A stretch of DNA of 47,466 bases from Pseudomonadota bacterium (GCA_021805865.1 JAJZDX010000035.1:1-47466); one strand, 5' to 3'. Counted from the stretch's first letter, positions 1 to 9,052 are shown. The notes: generated from the sequence alone by a model not told the origin. Made by a program: numbers and translations.

Positions 1-98
1 GCGGTATGGATGTCGCCGCCATAGTGCACCACGGCCGCGATGATCGCGGCAATGACACCGAGCAGGATGATGTAGAAAATGATATCGCCGATACTCAT
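1..98 (-). CDS. N-terminal part of a small membrane protein after pilR (possible pilin), cut by window edge
   Basis: The first 32 codons are visible; the rest lies outside the window. The peptide begins MSIGDIIFYIILLGVIAAII, a single strongly hydrophobic segment followed by VVHYGGDIHT. The ATG at 98 has a strong AGGAGG ribosome site 8 bases upstream, and the gene follows pilR by about 30 bases. In R64-type clusters the gene after pilR is the prepilin pilS, so a pilin is possible by position. I do not see the usual G/A-F/L-x-L-x-E prepilin cleavage motif, so it may instead be a small membrane accessory protein. The product is unproven. Confidence 0.55.
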   Translation of the reverse strand, partial: MSIGDIIFYIILLGVIAAIIAAVVHYGGDIHT

Positions 99-128
99 GG
101 AAAATGCCTCCTACGGGGCGGTTGGTGA

Positions 129-1274
129 TCAAAACATCATGTTCGTGTGGGCGAGCGACTGATGCAGCACCGCGATAATCAGACTTCCGATGGCACCTGC
201 GATCAGAAACAGCATCCCGTACACCGCAAACTTGATTGCGGCCGAGATCACCCGAAGGTTCGTCTCGGCCGTCTCCACAAATTCTTCTTCCCAGACTGCA
301 AGCGCTTTCTCGAGCGCGCCGGAGGTATCTGCTACGTCGCCGGATTGCTCGATTTCCTCGATCAGGAGCGGCGCGGGGAAGTTTGTCACCTGGTACGTCG
401 CAACCAGCGCCGCGGGGAGTTTCTTGCCGCTGCGCTCGATGTGATGTTTGACGAGGGCGAGGCGGCGGGCGAGCCAGGGCGTCGAATTGGTCATCGCGGC
501 TTGCAGCGCCTCTCGTTCGAGGACTCCGGCCTTCAGCATGATGAGGTGCATGCGCAGCCAGATGAGTGACATCCAATCGCGATAAAACGCGAATGGAGAA
601 TTCGGAATGTTCTCGATCCAGCGCCGCCACGGCGCATCCACCGTGCGCGCGGCGCGCGCGAGCCAGATCGCAAAGCCGAAGAGGAGCACAATCACGGTCA
701 CGAGCGCTACGATCCCGACGGGCGTCGCCACCGAGAATACCGCCGCGGAAAGGCCATGAACCTCGCTCGGATTCACGATCCCGCGGTACTGCGGCACGAC
801 GTAGAGCGCGACGCCGAAAATCGCCGCAACGCCGAAGACGAGCAGCAGCACGCTCGGGGTGAGGGACTTCCTGAACTGCCGGCGCATCTTCCGATCGCGC
901 ATGATCGAGTCCACGAGCTGTGCGAGCGTCGTCGGGAGCGAACCCGATTGATCCCCCGTCAGCACCATCAGGTGTTCGATCTGCGGGATATAGCCTTGCA
1001 GGCTCGCCGCGAGCTTCGCGCCGTTGCGAAATCGCTGGATCGCAATGGTCAACACGGCTTTGAGCCGTGCGGTCTTGCGCAAGTACGCCGTCGCGAGGAG
1101 CTTCTCGAGCGAGGTGCCCACATCGTGCCCGGCGCGCACACGGGAGGCTAGGTACTTGTACAGCACCACCCGCTCGAGGTCGGCGAGCGGACCTGCCCTG
1201 CGGGTGGAGACGCGAGCGGCAGCCTTTGACCGCGCACTCACACGCTCGATCAGTCTCGACAGTGGATTGTTCAT
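129..1274 (-). CDS. pilR: PilR-like type IV pilus inner-membrane platform protein (GspF/TadC family)
   Basis: A 381-residue inner-membrane platform protein of the GspF/PilC family, which anchors the assembly ATPase and pilin-handling complex of the thin pilus. Two family signs are visible: a soluble helical N-terminal half containing the QIEHLMVLTGDQSGSLP stretch, repeated later as PLLIEEIEQSGDVADTSG, and three hydrophobic segments (about 145-165, 190-215 and 355-375). This duplicated GspF domain plus three membrane segments is the standard family layout. The start MNNPLSR is chosen because its ATG overlaps the stop of the upstream gene by four bases (ATGA), which implies translational coupling. 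It is the last complete gene of the pil cluster. Confidence 0.88.
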   Translation of the reverse strand: MNNPLSRLIERVSARSKAAARVSTRRAGPLADLERVVLYKYLASRVRAGHDVGTSLEKLLATAYLRKTARLKAVLTIAIQRFRNGAKLAASLQGYIPQIEHLMVLTGDQSGSLPTTLAQLVDSIMRDRKMRRQFRKSLTPSVLLLVFGVAAIFGVALYVVPQYRGIVNPSEVHGLSAAVFSVATPVGIVALVTVIVLLFGFAIWLARAARTVDAPWRRWIENIPNSPFAFYRDWMSLIWLRMHLIMLKAGVLEREALQAAMTNSTPWLARRLALVKHHIERSGKKLPAALVATYQVTNFPAPLLIEEIEQSGDVADTSGALEKALAVWEEEFVETAETNLRVISAAIKFAVYGMLFLIAGAIGSLIIAVLHQSLAHTNMMF

Positions 1275-1753
1275 GGCTCGATACCCCCTTGCACCGGCCA
1301 CGGGCCGGTTCGGGCGCAGCCCGGTGCCGGGCGCAAGCCCCTTGCGGGGCGCACGCCCCGCGCCGCTGCCGGCCGCCGGCCGCCCACTCGGCGCGCCTCA
1401 CGCAGCATCGTGATCGCGCGGGCGAGCACCGGTCCTACCGAGACGAGGGCGATCGCGAACTGAGAGACCAAGAACCAGATGAGCGCGGCCGTCGGATGAT
1501 CGGCACCGCGCAACACCGAGAGCACGGGGAAGGTGCCGAGAATCGCCGCCTCGATCCACAGACGCCGTCGCCATGAGAGCCATGGACGGCTGTGCAGCCG
1601 GACCGAACCGAGTCCGGCGCCAGGACCGCAGATGCGCACCGCGCGTCCCACCGCCCAGGTCCCGGCGATATCGAGCGCCGCGAGGGCGAGCGCCAAAGGC
1701 CAGAACACCGCAGGTCCCCAATACACGTGCACGAAGAGGTCTTGCCATTGCAT
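1271..1753 (-). CDS. Unknown multi-spanning membrane protein inserted between pilQ and pilR
   Basis: A 160-residue protein not recognised. It begins MQWQDLFVHVYWGP and has hydrophobic segments near 14-36, 72-85 and 88-115. The last 45 residues are a low-complexity Arg/Pro/Gly/Ala tail (REARRVGGRRPAAARG onward) encoded by a run of GC-rich palindromes, so the C-terminus looks like an extension into repeat DNA. The ATG at 1753 follows GGGGA, and its stop overlaps the pilR start. R64-type clusters place pilR directly after pilQ, so this gene is an insertion or a lineage-specific pilus accessory. Its function is not known. Confidence 0.6.
   Translation of the reverse strand: MQWQDLFVHVYWGPAVFWPLALALAALDIAGTWAVGRAVRICGPGAGLGSVRLHSRPWLSWRRRLWIEAAILGTFPVLSVLRGADHPTAALIWFLVSQFAIALVSVGPVLARAITMLREARRVGGRRPAAARGVRPARGLRPAPGCARTGPWPVQGGIEP
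1294..1380. repeat. Cluster of short GC palindromes in the 3' end of the membrane-protein gene
   Basis: At least four perfect or near-perfect inverted repeats lie side by side: CCGGCC-acg-GGCCGG (1294-1308), CCCGG-tg-CCGGG (1320-1331), GCCCC-ttgc-GGGGC (1337-1350) and GGGGCG-ca-CGCCCC (1346-1359), followed by another GCCGGC-rich stretch. They lie within codons for the low-complexity tail of the upstream gene, just before pilR. They could fold in RNA and lower pilR translation, or be REP-like sequence that has entered the reading frame. Confidence 0.65.
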
Positions 1754-1754
1754 A

Positions 1755-1810
1755 CCCTCATTCCCCGCAGCACGGCGCATGGGCACTACGGGCGGCAATC
1801 CCTTGCAGGG
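1755..1810 (-). repeat. Intergenic leader repeat, copy at pilQ/membrane-protein junction
   Basis: In the coding direction this copy runs from the GCAAGGGATTGCC block through GCCCGTAGTGCC and CATGCGCCGTGCTG to GCGGGGAATGAGGG, just before the start at 1753. The same ordered blocks occur upstream of the ssb gene. It fills most of the 94-base gap after pilQ. Confidence 0.6.
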
Positions 1811-1847
1811 CGGCGCTGACTGCGCCGGACGCAGTCTCTGACGGGGT

Positions 1848-3557
1848 TCAGACGGCCTTCATGCGCTCAAGCGCTTCGAGCGCGCGGTCGACCCATCCCT
1901 TCTCGGTGGCGTTACGGCACGGCAGCGCCCTGCCGACCCTGATCTGCATGGCAAGAGGGTCGGTGATACCGCGTAGCGCGTAGGCCATCGCGCGATGACC
2001 CATGAAGCCGTTCGCCGCCTCGCCCATGAGCGTCTTCAACGCGGCATCATCGTCCCCGCCGCGACGCAGGTGATCGGAAATCTCCTCGGTCATCGGTACC
2101 ACTTCCGCGACCGCGATCTTCCCGAAAGTGCCCTTGTGATCGCACTGTGCGCACCCCGGCCCCTCGAAGCGCACCGCACCGATGTCGCCCCCATAGCTCT
2201 TCAACGTCTCGACCATTTCCCGCGCGCCAGGCCGATCGAGCGCCTTTTCCCACGGCACCGAACAGGCGGGACATACCCGCGGAACCAAGCGCTGCGCGAT
2301 AAAGAGCCGCAGCACATCAGGCGTGCAATAGGCACCCCGGGGGAGCGCGAACCCGGGCGTCATCTCGAGCCGGGGAACGATCACCGCGGCGTTGTTCGCG
2401 TGGATCGTGGTCATAATGAGGTGTCCCGCAGTGGACATCTCGATGGCGAGGCGACCGATCGGTCCCTCGCGCACCTCGCCGACCAGAATCACGTGAGGTG
2501 CCATGCGCAGCATCATGCGCATCGCCTCGCCGAAAGCTGCCGTCTGCGCCTCGACCTCGATCTCGTCACCGCCAATCTCGAGCTGTGGGACGGCGCCCGG
2601 AAATTTGCGTTCCGGTGGATTCTCCGCCGTCACGATTCGCCGATACGGCCATCGCTTCTGCAACCGGACCAGCGTTTCCCACAGCATGGTGGACTTGCCG
2701 GAACCGGTAGGCCCGCCGACCACAATGATGCCGGTATCGACCTCGAGCGCCTCATCGATGCGCGTGATCTGGTCAGGGAAGTATCCGAGTTTGGCAAGAC
2801 CGATTCCGCCCGCCGGGGTTGGCGGAACCCGAAGCCGCATACCGAGATGATCGACGGCCTTTCTCGCACCCAATCCCTCGGCATACATCAGGCGTAATGA
2901 CATGAATTTCCCGCCGCGGGACTTCGGGTAACAGCCGCCACGGGCGAGGCGCACACCTTCGATCCCGCAGTCCGGTGGGAGCTTCTCCGGCCCGATCACG
3001 GCGTGCTGAAACTCCGCATCCTTGATGCTGGTGCCACCAGCCACGGCAAGACCCTGCAGGTTGGCACCCATCAGCGCGTCCATCTCAGCGGGCGTCACCG
3101 AGTCATCCACGATGTAGACGCGATCATCCACCGCGAACTCGATCGTCGCGGGGACATCCTGCGTCGTGCGGTGCAAATGAATGTCGGACGCGCCGTAGCT
3201 CGCCGCCGCGAGCAATAACTGCCGCGCCCATTCCTGAGTATCACGCCCGGCCGCAACCGCCATCACGCGCGTCTCAGCCGGCACGGTAGCTCCGCGCAAT
3301 TCGCGCAGTTCCTCCGGCTCGCAATAGCGCACGCGAAGGCCCGACATGCGCGCGGCCGACTCGAGGAAGGAACTGTTCGCAAGACGCAGTCGAAGCGGCG
3401 CATACAGCATTCCGCCCGCGATGTCGATGTGACAGAGATTGGCGTACTCGGGATTCAAGTACTTCGCGAGTTGTGCTCTCACCTGCTCCACGGTGAGCGC
3501 GCCGGGCTCCTCCCCGGTCCGCGACCGGTCGCGCTTCGTCACGGGTGCTTCGCCCAT
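1848..3557 (-). CDS. pilQ: PilQ: type IV pilus assembly ATPase (GspE/PilB family)
   Basis: A 569-residue cytoplasmic secretion ATPase that powers thin-pilus assembly at the PilR platform. Visible motifs in order: Walker A GGPTGSGKST (about 281-290), an Asp-box equivalent TAENPPE (about 310-316), Walker B-like HVILVGEVR (about 354-362), His box TTIHANNA (about 383-390), and a tetracysteine zinc site CPAC (429-432) with CAQC (469-472), as in GspE and PilB. The ASDIHLH motif near 123-129 is typical of the family. The start MGEAPVTK lies two bases after the pilO stop. The upstream reading frame that continues into pilO is read as artefact because it overlaps a real gene. Confidence 0.92.
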   Translation of the reverse strand: MGEAPVTKRDRSRTGEEPGALTVEQVRAQLAKYLNPEYANLCHIDIAGGMLYAPLRLRLANSSFLESAARMSGLRVRYCEPEELRELRGATVPAETRVMAVAAGRDTQEWARQLLLAAASYGASDIHLHRTTQDVPATIEFAVDDRVYIVDDSVTPAEMDALMGANLQGLAVAGGTSIKDAEFQHAVIGPEKLPPDCGIEGVRLARGGCYPKSRGGKFMSLRLMYAEGLGARKAVDHLGMRLRVPPTPAGGIGLAKLGYFPDQITRIDEALEVDTGIIVVGGPTGSGKSTMLWETLVRLQKRWPYRRIVTAENPPERKFPGAVPQLEIGGDEIEVEAQTAAFGEAMRMMLRMAPHVILVGEVREGPIGRLAIEMSTAGHLIMTTIHANNAAVIVPRLEMTPGFALPRGAYCTPDVLRLFIAQRLVPRVCPACSVPWEKALDRPGAREMVETLKSYGGDIGAVRFEGPGCAQCDHKGTFGKIAVAEVVPMTEEISDHLRRGGDDDAALKTLMGEAANGFMGHRAMAYALRGITDPLAMQIRVGRALPCRNATEKGWVDRALEALERMKAV

Positions 3558-3559
3558 CG

Positions 3560-4765
3560 CTACCACCCCATGTCCGTCTGCCAGATGCCGGTATGCGACC
3601 AGCGCACATCCACGGTGCTCACGCAGGCATGCGCGGGGAGTTCCCAGGACGGCACGATGCCCTCGATCGACAGCGTCGGGTGCACCGTTCCGCCCGCGCG
3701 CCAGCGTTCCCTCTCGCGCACCGCCCAATCGGAGAGCGCCTCCTCGAGGCGCGCATAGCGCGCCGTGCCTTCCGGCACGCAGTGTAAGGGCGAGAGCGGT
3801 ATGACCGTTTGCGCGGTGCGCAGGTCAGCCATCACGTGCGCCCCGGGAGGTGCCGCCGTGGCAAGAGCACCCGATGCGCGCCGCCAGGTAAAAGACGCCT
3901 GATGCGCATCGCATACGGCGGACACCAGGGACCAGCCCGCCGTTCCTCCCGGAACGCGGTCAAACGCCTCGAGACAGGCATTGAGCACGCTGCCCACCTC
4001 GACTCCAGGCGACGCTCGGGAAACGCTTGCGGCGGCAGCCGCCGCGCGCAGCGCCGCGAGGCGACGCTCGGCGCCTTGATAGTGCCGAACGACGAGAAGG
4101 CCCCCGAACGCAAAAGCACTCGCGATCGTCACTTGGATGATCCGAAACTTTGTCTTCGAGGCCCGCGCGAGCGCCGTCGGTTCACCCGCCACCACTTGCG
4201 CGAGACGGATGTCGAATTCCTCGCGACCGAGCGGCTCGAGCCAATGGATATCGGCAAACTCGGCATCGAGTGCCGCCTTGGCCGCGCTCGCCTCATCGAG
4301 CGGCACCAGCCGCTCCCCGAGCGGGAGCCCATCGCGGCTCGTGACGGCAAGATACGCACCCGATGCGGTCTCGGCCGCAAGACCCCAACGGTACACATCG
4401 TGTGGCAAGCTTACCGCGAACGTCTCGGGGTGCGCGGCACAGACCTGCGCGAGCGCGCGCAGTCCGGGTTTATAGATCGCGCAGATGCCGATGTCGGTGC
4501 GCTCCTTCGCATCGCCGCTGCCGACGATGAAAAACGCCTTGTAGGCCGGGAGCAGCGCGGCCTGCTCTTCAAGCCAGGCGCGCGCCTCGCGCGGACCGAC
4601 CTGCCCCTTCGCCCAAGACAGCCAGAGTGTCCCGATGGCATAGGTGTCCTTGCCGATTCGGACCGTGGTGCTCTCGAGCGGCCCCTGCGGGTGGCGCCCC
4701 CCTGTCGCCAGCATGATTCCCTCCAATCCCGGGATGCCGAACCGGTTCCCTTGTGTGTCAACCAT
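3560..4765 (-). CDS. pilO: PilO-like thin-pilus assembly protein
   Basis: A 401-residue protein resembling PilO of R64-type clusters, a bitopic inner-membrane protein joining the pilus platform. There is no N-terminal signal. A single membrane segment lies near 210-228 (FRIIQVTIASAFAFGGLLVV) after a long cytoplasmic half, followed by an alanine-rich probable coiled coil (GAERRLAALRAAAAAASV) and a periplasmic domain. This matches the cytoplasm-membrane-periplasm layout of the family. The ATG at 4765 has AAGGA upstream. The gene sits tightly between pilP and pilQ; in R64 pilO precedes pilP, so the order is switched here. Assignment rests mainly on topology and context. Confidence 0.72.
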   Translation of the reverse strand: MVDTQGNRFGIPGLEGIMLATGGRHPQGPLESTTVRIGKDTYAIGTLWLSWAKGQVGPREARAWLEEQAALLPAYKAFFIVGSGDAKERTDIGICAIYKPGLRALAQVCAAHPETFAVSLPHDVYRWGLAAETASGAYLAVTSRDGLPLGERLVPLDEASAAKAALDAEFADIHWLEPLGREEFDIRLAQVVAGEPTALARASKTKFRIIQVTIASAFAFGGLLVVRHYQGAERRLAALRAAAAAASVSRASPGVEVGSVLNACLEAFDRVPGGTAGWSLVSAVCDAHQASFTWRRASGALATAAPPGAHVMADLRTAQTVIPLSPLHCVPEGTARYARLEEALSDWAVRERERWRAGGTVHPTLSIEGIVPSWELPAHACVSTVDVRWSHTGIWQTDMGW

Positions 4766-4769
4766 GGAA

Positions 4770-5432
4770 TCAGTTCCTTCTCACGCCGGAGGGCAACCGG
4801 GACCGGGATGGCGAGATCGGAATGGGCGGGGTCGCGATGGGCGCGCCGGTTCCGTACGGACTCATCGCACCGGCATTACCCGAACCGCTCTCGGACGCCA
4901 GTTCGCCCGGCGTGAGGTCTTCGAGCAGGATGGGCTGAGAGAGCCCCGCGGGACGGAGCCAGACCCCGGTGGAATTGATCCGCGTCACGGTGCCATAGCG
5001 CGTGACATCGTGCACCCCGACGATGAGAAGCCCGCCGCTGGCGCTCATCAACCGCGCCGTCGCGCGCCGGCCGATCATGATAGCCTCGACTTGCGGCAGG
5101 TCGGCAACATTGACTGGCGGTGGAACGTTCGCTGAGACGTGCGTTGTCCCTCCGGCCGCTGCCCCGGCGCGGCGGCCCGGACGCTCGGCGGCGGCCGGCT
5201 CGTGCCGCTTGCGCGCCATGATGAGCACGTTGTTCATGTACGCCGTCACCGCCTGCTCATAGGCGGTATTCGGCATCGCCTCGACAGGCGTTGTTGCTGC
5301 ATGCGACGTATCGCCCGCGCCCGGCGCGGTGCGGACCGGCGTAGCTCCGGTGGTCGCAGGCGGTGTTCCGGCCGCCGCGACAAGCGAGGTCAAAAGTATC
5401 AGTCCCGAAAGGACGATTACCGATTTCTTCAT
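4770..5432 (-). CDS. pilP: PilP-like pilus biogenesis protein, periplasmic
   Basis: A 220-residue exported protein. The N-terminus MKKSVIVLSGLILLTSLVAA is a clear signal peptide, followed by a Thr/Ala/Pro-rich linker and then a PilP-type domain (about 105-180) with LPQVEAIMIGRRATARL, GVHDVTRYGTVTRI and TGVWLRP. PilP links inner-membrane PilO to the outer-membrane secretin in this pilus class. The ATG at 5432 is preferred to one six codons upstream because GAGGAG precedes it, though with long spacing. It lies between pilN and pilO with short gaps. Confidence 0.75.
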   Translation of the reverse strand: MKKSVIVLSGLILLTSLVAAAGTPPATTGATPVRTAPGAGDTSHAATTPVEAMPNTAYEQAVTAYMNNVLIMARKRHEPAAAERPGRRAGAAAGGTTHVSANVPPPVNVADLPQVEAIMIGRRATARLMSASGGLLIVGVHDVTRYGTVTRINSTGVWLRPAGLSQPILLEDLTPGELASESGSGNAGAMSPYGTGAPIATPPIPISPSRSRLPSGVRRN

Positions 5433-5466
5433 GACTCGATCACTCCTCATTACGCGGTCCAGCCCA

Positions 5467-6999
5467 TCAACTCGCCGTGGCGGTCACGGTGACAACCGTG
5501 ATACTGCGTTGACGCTCGTGCATCCGACCGCCACCGAGGAGCCAGAACTTGGGACTCCCGGTGCCCTCGAGCGTCTTCGAGTCCTGCTGGTTTTTGAACC
5601 CGAGCAGCATCACCGTCGCGCCGCTTCGCATGTCGAGCGTCTGGTTGAAGGCCGTCTCCGGGTCCTGCGGGATCTGAATGCTCTCGGTCCCCGAGGTGAT
5701 CGTCTTGAAGGTCGGAGTACCGATAAAGCGAAAGACGATCGACAACACGATCCGGTTATCGTCCGCGACCCGTGGTAGCACCCGGATCGCCGCGCCCGCG
5801 CTGATGTTCCCCGGCATGAGCGTCTGGCTGCCGTAGGTGTTCGCGCCCGCGATCGCCGAATCGCCGCTGCTCTCGGCGAGGTACCCGTAATTGGTGGCAT
5901 CGTTCACGGTCACGACGTGACCGTTCAGCGCGAGGAGCGAGTTCGAGTACATCTGCCGAACGCTCCCCACCTGCGAGAGCGCATGGACCGCGGCTTGCGT
6001 GCCGGAGAAGGGCCCCTGGCCTGCGGAGAACTGGATGGAGGCCGGGGTGGCCCCGGAGGCGAGCTCGAGCGCCGAGGGCGCGGTGATGCTCACCGAGTTC
6101 AATCCCTTCAGGTATTTCCAGATCACCGACGGTGCAAGCCCGTAGTTCGAGTCGTTGTTCAGCGTGACGGTGTAGACATGGATGTTGATTTGAACCTGGC
6201 GCTGAAGGCGTCGCGAGATATTTCTCACCCAGCGCCCGAACCGATCGACATCCGTGCGCGAGCCGGTGATCGTGACCGTGGCGGTGGAGGCATCGGCGGT
6301 GAGCATCGCGGGCATCGCCACCGCGCGCGCTTCGCCGAGAATCCCCTTCCACACATCCGCGTCATAGGTTTGCGAGGTTGCCACGGAGGACTTCGACGAG
6401 GCGCTCCCCATGCTTTCCGTCCCGCCCGTCGCGCCGCCCCCGGAAGCACCCTGCCCTCCGGTCGAATTCTTGGCCGAAACCATGGCGGAGGACTTCGTTG
6501 CCTCCCCAAGAATGGGCAGTTGGAACGTCCGGGTGATCTCGCGCACGATGCGCGCCCGCACGGCACCGAGCGCGCCCATTTTGTACACCACGGCATAGCC
6601 CATGGACTGACTCGCCGCGGCGAGGAGTCCGGAACAGGCCCCGCTATAGGCGAGCGGCGGCATCTTCGCTCCCGCGCTGATCTCCTGGGTGTCGATTGAG
6701 ACGCCGCAATTGCGTTCGGCGAACTGCACGGCGTTCATGAAGCGGCTCTGCACCATGGTCTCGTACACCACGTGCTTACGCATCGGGCGAGGCGGCGGCA
6801 GCGGCCGGTTGGCCAGAGGTCCCGCGTAAAGAAAGTAGCCCGGCGTGACGGAAAAGGCCGCCTGCGACCGGGGCAAGGGTTTGCTCACGGTGGACAGCGG
6901 CGGAAGTGCGGAGCCGCCCGGCTCCCTGGCGGGACCCGAGGCGCAGGCGGTGAGCGCGACGGCGGCAGTCACCCCAATGAGAATGCGAGATGTTTGCAT
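5467..6999 (-). CDS. pilN: PilN: lipoprotein secretin of the thin pilus
   Basis: A 510-residue outer-membrane secretin for the thin pilus. The N-terminus ends in a lipobox (ALTACAS, acylated Cys about 19). N-terminal repeat domains follow, then a Gly/Ser/Thr-rich linker (about 180-210), and a C-terminal secretin domain containing RQVQINIHVYTVTLNN, LNGHVVTVND and VLSIVFRFIGTPTF, typical of the PulD/PilN beta barrel. The ATG at 6999 is used; a TTG two codons upstream is possible. It starts two bases after the pilL stop. The linker is variable in this family. Confidence 0.88.
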   Translation of the reverse strand: MQTSRILIGVTAAVALTACASGPAREPGGSALPPLSTVSKPLPRSQAAFSVTPGYFLYAGPLANRPLPPPRPMRKHVVYETMVQSRFMNAVQFAERNCGVSIDTQEISAGAKMPPLAYSGACSGLLAAASQSMGYAVVYKMGALGAVRARIVREITRTFQLPILGEATKSSAMVSAKNSTGGQGASGGGATGGTESMGSASSKSSVATSQTYDADVWKGILGEARAVAMPAMLTADASTATVTITGSRTDVDRFGRWVRNISRRLQRQVQINIHVYTVTLNNDSNYGLAPSVIWKYLKGLNSVSITAPSALELASGATPASIQFSAGQGPFSGTQAAVHALSQVGSVRQMYSNSLLALNGHVVTVNDATNYGYLAESSGDSAIAGANTYGSQTLMPGNISAGAAIRVLPRVADDNRIVLSIVFRFIGTPTFKTITSGTESIQIPQDPETAFNQTLDMRSGATVMLLGFKNQQDSKTLEGTGSPKFWLLGGGRMHERQRSITVVTVTATAS

Positions 7000-7001
7000 G
7001 A

Positions 7002-8108
7002 TCAAAACCCGTTCTGATTACGGACCGTGGACTCGACGACGAGCACGCGATTGCCGGTCCTCGCCTCGACGCGGATCGGTGCGCCATTACTGACGGCCGA
7101 CTGTGTCCATTCATGGGCCGCTTGAAGGAAGGACTTCGCCGTGATGTGCACCGCTACCGGTGCACGCCAGTCATCGGCGTACCACTCGATGTGCCAGTTC
7201 GCCCGCCGAGCCCATTTGGAAAGCGCCGCTTCCATGCTCTCTCCGCGAGTGATCGACCAGACTTCAAAGCGCGGCGGCGAACTCGCCGGATCGGGCGCCT
7301 TGGCGGTTGACCGCGCCGCTGTGGCTGCTTTCATCGGCAGCGCGGCTTTCGTTGTGGGCGGTACGCGGCATGGAACGCAGGGCGCTGATGCGCGCGCGAT
7401 GTACAGTGTCCCATCGCACAGATGCGCCGCGAGGCCACTACCTGCGAGCAATGCACGGAGCGCGGCGGCGCGCCGTGCGGCCGGCCAGGCATATGCGGCG
7501 CGGGTCGGAGGCGGTGCAGCCAGGTTGATGCCCGTGCCGACGGGCGCAATGAGCCCCACGGCTACCAGGAAGTTGTCGGCGCGACCGGTCGCGATTCGTG
7601 CACCCCACGGACCGGTTACTGGAATCGCCTCACTCTCGGGACCCGTCCCGCCCGCAGGCGGGCCGGAGACGGACGGGTGAGCCGGGATTGCCCCGGCGAC
7701 GGCAGGAGACGGACCGCCCCCACCCGCCTCCGACCCATGGACCGGCTGCGCCGGGGCAGCACTGATAGAGTTCCCGGTGGCAGGACTCGCGCTCGTAAAG
7801 GCCGGAAAGACTCGCAAGGTTCCCGTCATCGGATTGACGAGTACCGCGAGCTTGGCATCGGCGAGGGCGTCATCGAGCGTCAAGCGCCAGTTACGGTGCC
7901 GCGGCCGCCAGGTGACGACCGTAGCCGGATCGACCCCGGGGTCGATCACGAGCGTTCGCTCGCCCGGTACGATCCTGGCGAGCGCCGTCATGAGGCGGGC
8001 GGTGAGCCGTGCGGGGGCTCCCGCCGAACTGTGCGCGAAGGCCGGAGCCGCCGAGGCGACGCAGAGTGCGGCCGCCGCGACGGGCAGCAGACGATTTCGA
8101 GTCTCCAT
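7002..8108 (-). CDS. pilL: PilL-like protein with C-terminal TcpQ domain
   Basis: A 368-residue exported protein with signal peptide METRNRLLPVAAAALCVASA ending near AFAHS. The middle is Pro/Gly/Ala-rich. The C-terminal 90 residues (RFEVWSITRGESMEAALSKW to RVEARTGNRVLVVES) match the toxin-coregulated-pilus Q (TcpQ) type domain that ends PilL in R64-like clusters. Such proteins help insert or gate the secretin. It is the first gene of the pil cluster and is followed two bases later by pilN. A weak form of the leader element (CGGGGAATGA) supplies the upstream ribosome-site region. Confidence 0.78.
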   Translation of the reverse strand: METRNRLLPVAAAALCVASAAPAFAHSSAGAPARLTARLMTALARIVPGERTLVIDPGVDPATVVTWRPRHRNWRLTLDDALADAKLAVLVNPMTGTLRVFPAFTSASPATGNSISAAPAQPVHGSEAGGGGPSPAVAGAIPAHPSVSGPPAGGTGPESEAIPVTGPWGARIATGRADNFLVAVGLIAPVGTGINLAAPPPTRAAYAWPAARRAAALRALLAGSGLAAHLCDGTLYIARASAPCVPCRVPPTTKAALPMKAATAARSTAKAPDPASSPPRFEVWSITRGESMEAALSKWARRANWHIEWYADDWRAPVAVHITAKSFLQAAHEWTQSAVSNGAPIRVEARTGNRVLVVESTVRNQNGF

Positions 8109-8169
8109 GATTCATTCCCCGAGTGGGTGTGCGTTGTTGAAAAATCGTTACCGAGCAATCCCCGCGCCC

Positions 8170-8883
8170 TCAGCGCTCCGCCGTCGCCCGCGCATCGTCG
8201 GCACGGGTGCGGCATGGCGCGCGCGTCAACCGTCCCTCGATCGAAATCCGCCGCGCGCCGGCGCGCACGTCGATCACGGCGTGCCCGTAGCGCTCAACGT
8301 GAACGGATTTGCGGGCAAGTCCACTGGCGCGCGCGCGAATATTCACCCGCGTATTGCCGCCGGCATTGACGTAGGCGCGCGCTGCGTCCTCGGCTATCAA
8401 GCCGACTGTGGCGTTATCCCACCCGCGCAACGTGACGTGACTCGAGTCTCGCGCGGCGAGCGCCCCTCGCGAGCGGTCGAGGTAGTAGCAGTAGCCGCGC
8501 GCCTCACCGCTCAAGCGCGCATTCAGTTCGCTCCTGTCGTGCGCGCGCACCATGAGGTCGGTTCCCCCCGCAGCACTTACTTCGAGCGTGGCGGCAGCGC
8601 GAACGTCAATCTCCGCCCGCGAGGCATCCGAGAGACGAAGATTCACTGCCGCGTGGTCGAATATGGCGAGTTTGACGGTGGCGGCTTCGGCGAGGCCGAG
8701 CGAGAACCGCACCTCATCGCGCACTTCGATCAAGGGATAGGTGGCATTCGAAAGGAGCGAAAGACTGAATCTCCCACTACCGGAGAGCGCGATGTGCGGG
8801 TAGCGTGCCGCCAAAGCGCTATCGAGCGCCGTTTGGTCGCAGCAGATCACATGCTCATCGGAGTGCGCCGAGGCCGTGCTCAT
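8170..8883 (-). CDS. Beta-helix-like repeat protein A, paralogue of the 21.1 kb gene
   Basis: A 237-residue protein of unknown function built from short alternating repeats such as LMVRAHDRSELNARLSG, SHVTLRGWDNATVGLIAEDA and VNAGGNTRVNIRARASG. Alternating hydrophobic and polar positions with G/D turns suggest a right-handed beta-helix. The N-terminus HVICCDQTALDSALAARYP parallels VMCRTQSALDKALLERPG in the second copy, so the two are paralogues. The ATG at 8883 has GAGGGGT upstream and gives the same N-terminal spacing as the paralogue; an ATG at 8958 is possible. It ends in ATAER. No signal peptide is seen, so it is probably cytoplasmic. Confidence 0.7.
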   Translation of the reverse strand: MSTASAHSDEHVICCDQTALDSALAARYPHIALSGSGRFSLSLLSNATYPLIEVRDEVRFSLGLAEAATVKLAIFDHAAVNLRLSDASRAEIDVRAAATLEVSAAGGTDLMVRAHDRSELNARLSGEARGYCYYLDRSRGALAARDSSHVTLRGWDNATVGLIAEDAARAYVNAGGNTRVNIRARASGLARKSVHVERYGHAVIDVRAGARRISIEGRLTRAPCRTRADDARATAER

Positions 8884-8973
8884 CGCGCACCCCTCGAGCC
8901 GTGCGCGTCGGATAGGGAACACGAGTTGAATTCTTTGGACATCGTTGACCTCGGACATCAAGCAGTCGCTTAC

Positions 8974-9012
8974 GCGCTTCCTCTCCATTCCGCGCAATGC
9001 GCTGCACACCTC
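8974..9012 (-). repeat. Intergenic leader repeat upstream of beta-helix gene A
   Basis: In the coding direction this copy reads GTGCAGCGCATTGCGC then GGAATGGAGAGGAAGCG, closely matching the copies near 20.9 and 41.2 kb. It lies about 90 bases upstream of the chosen start. Confidence 0.6.
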
Positions 9013-9052
9013 TGTCGCTCTTGACACGGTGGGGACCCCTGCATCTGAATAA

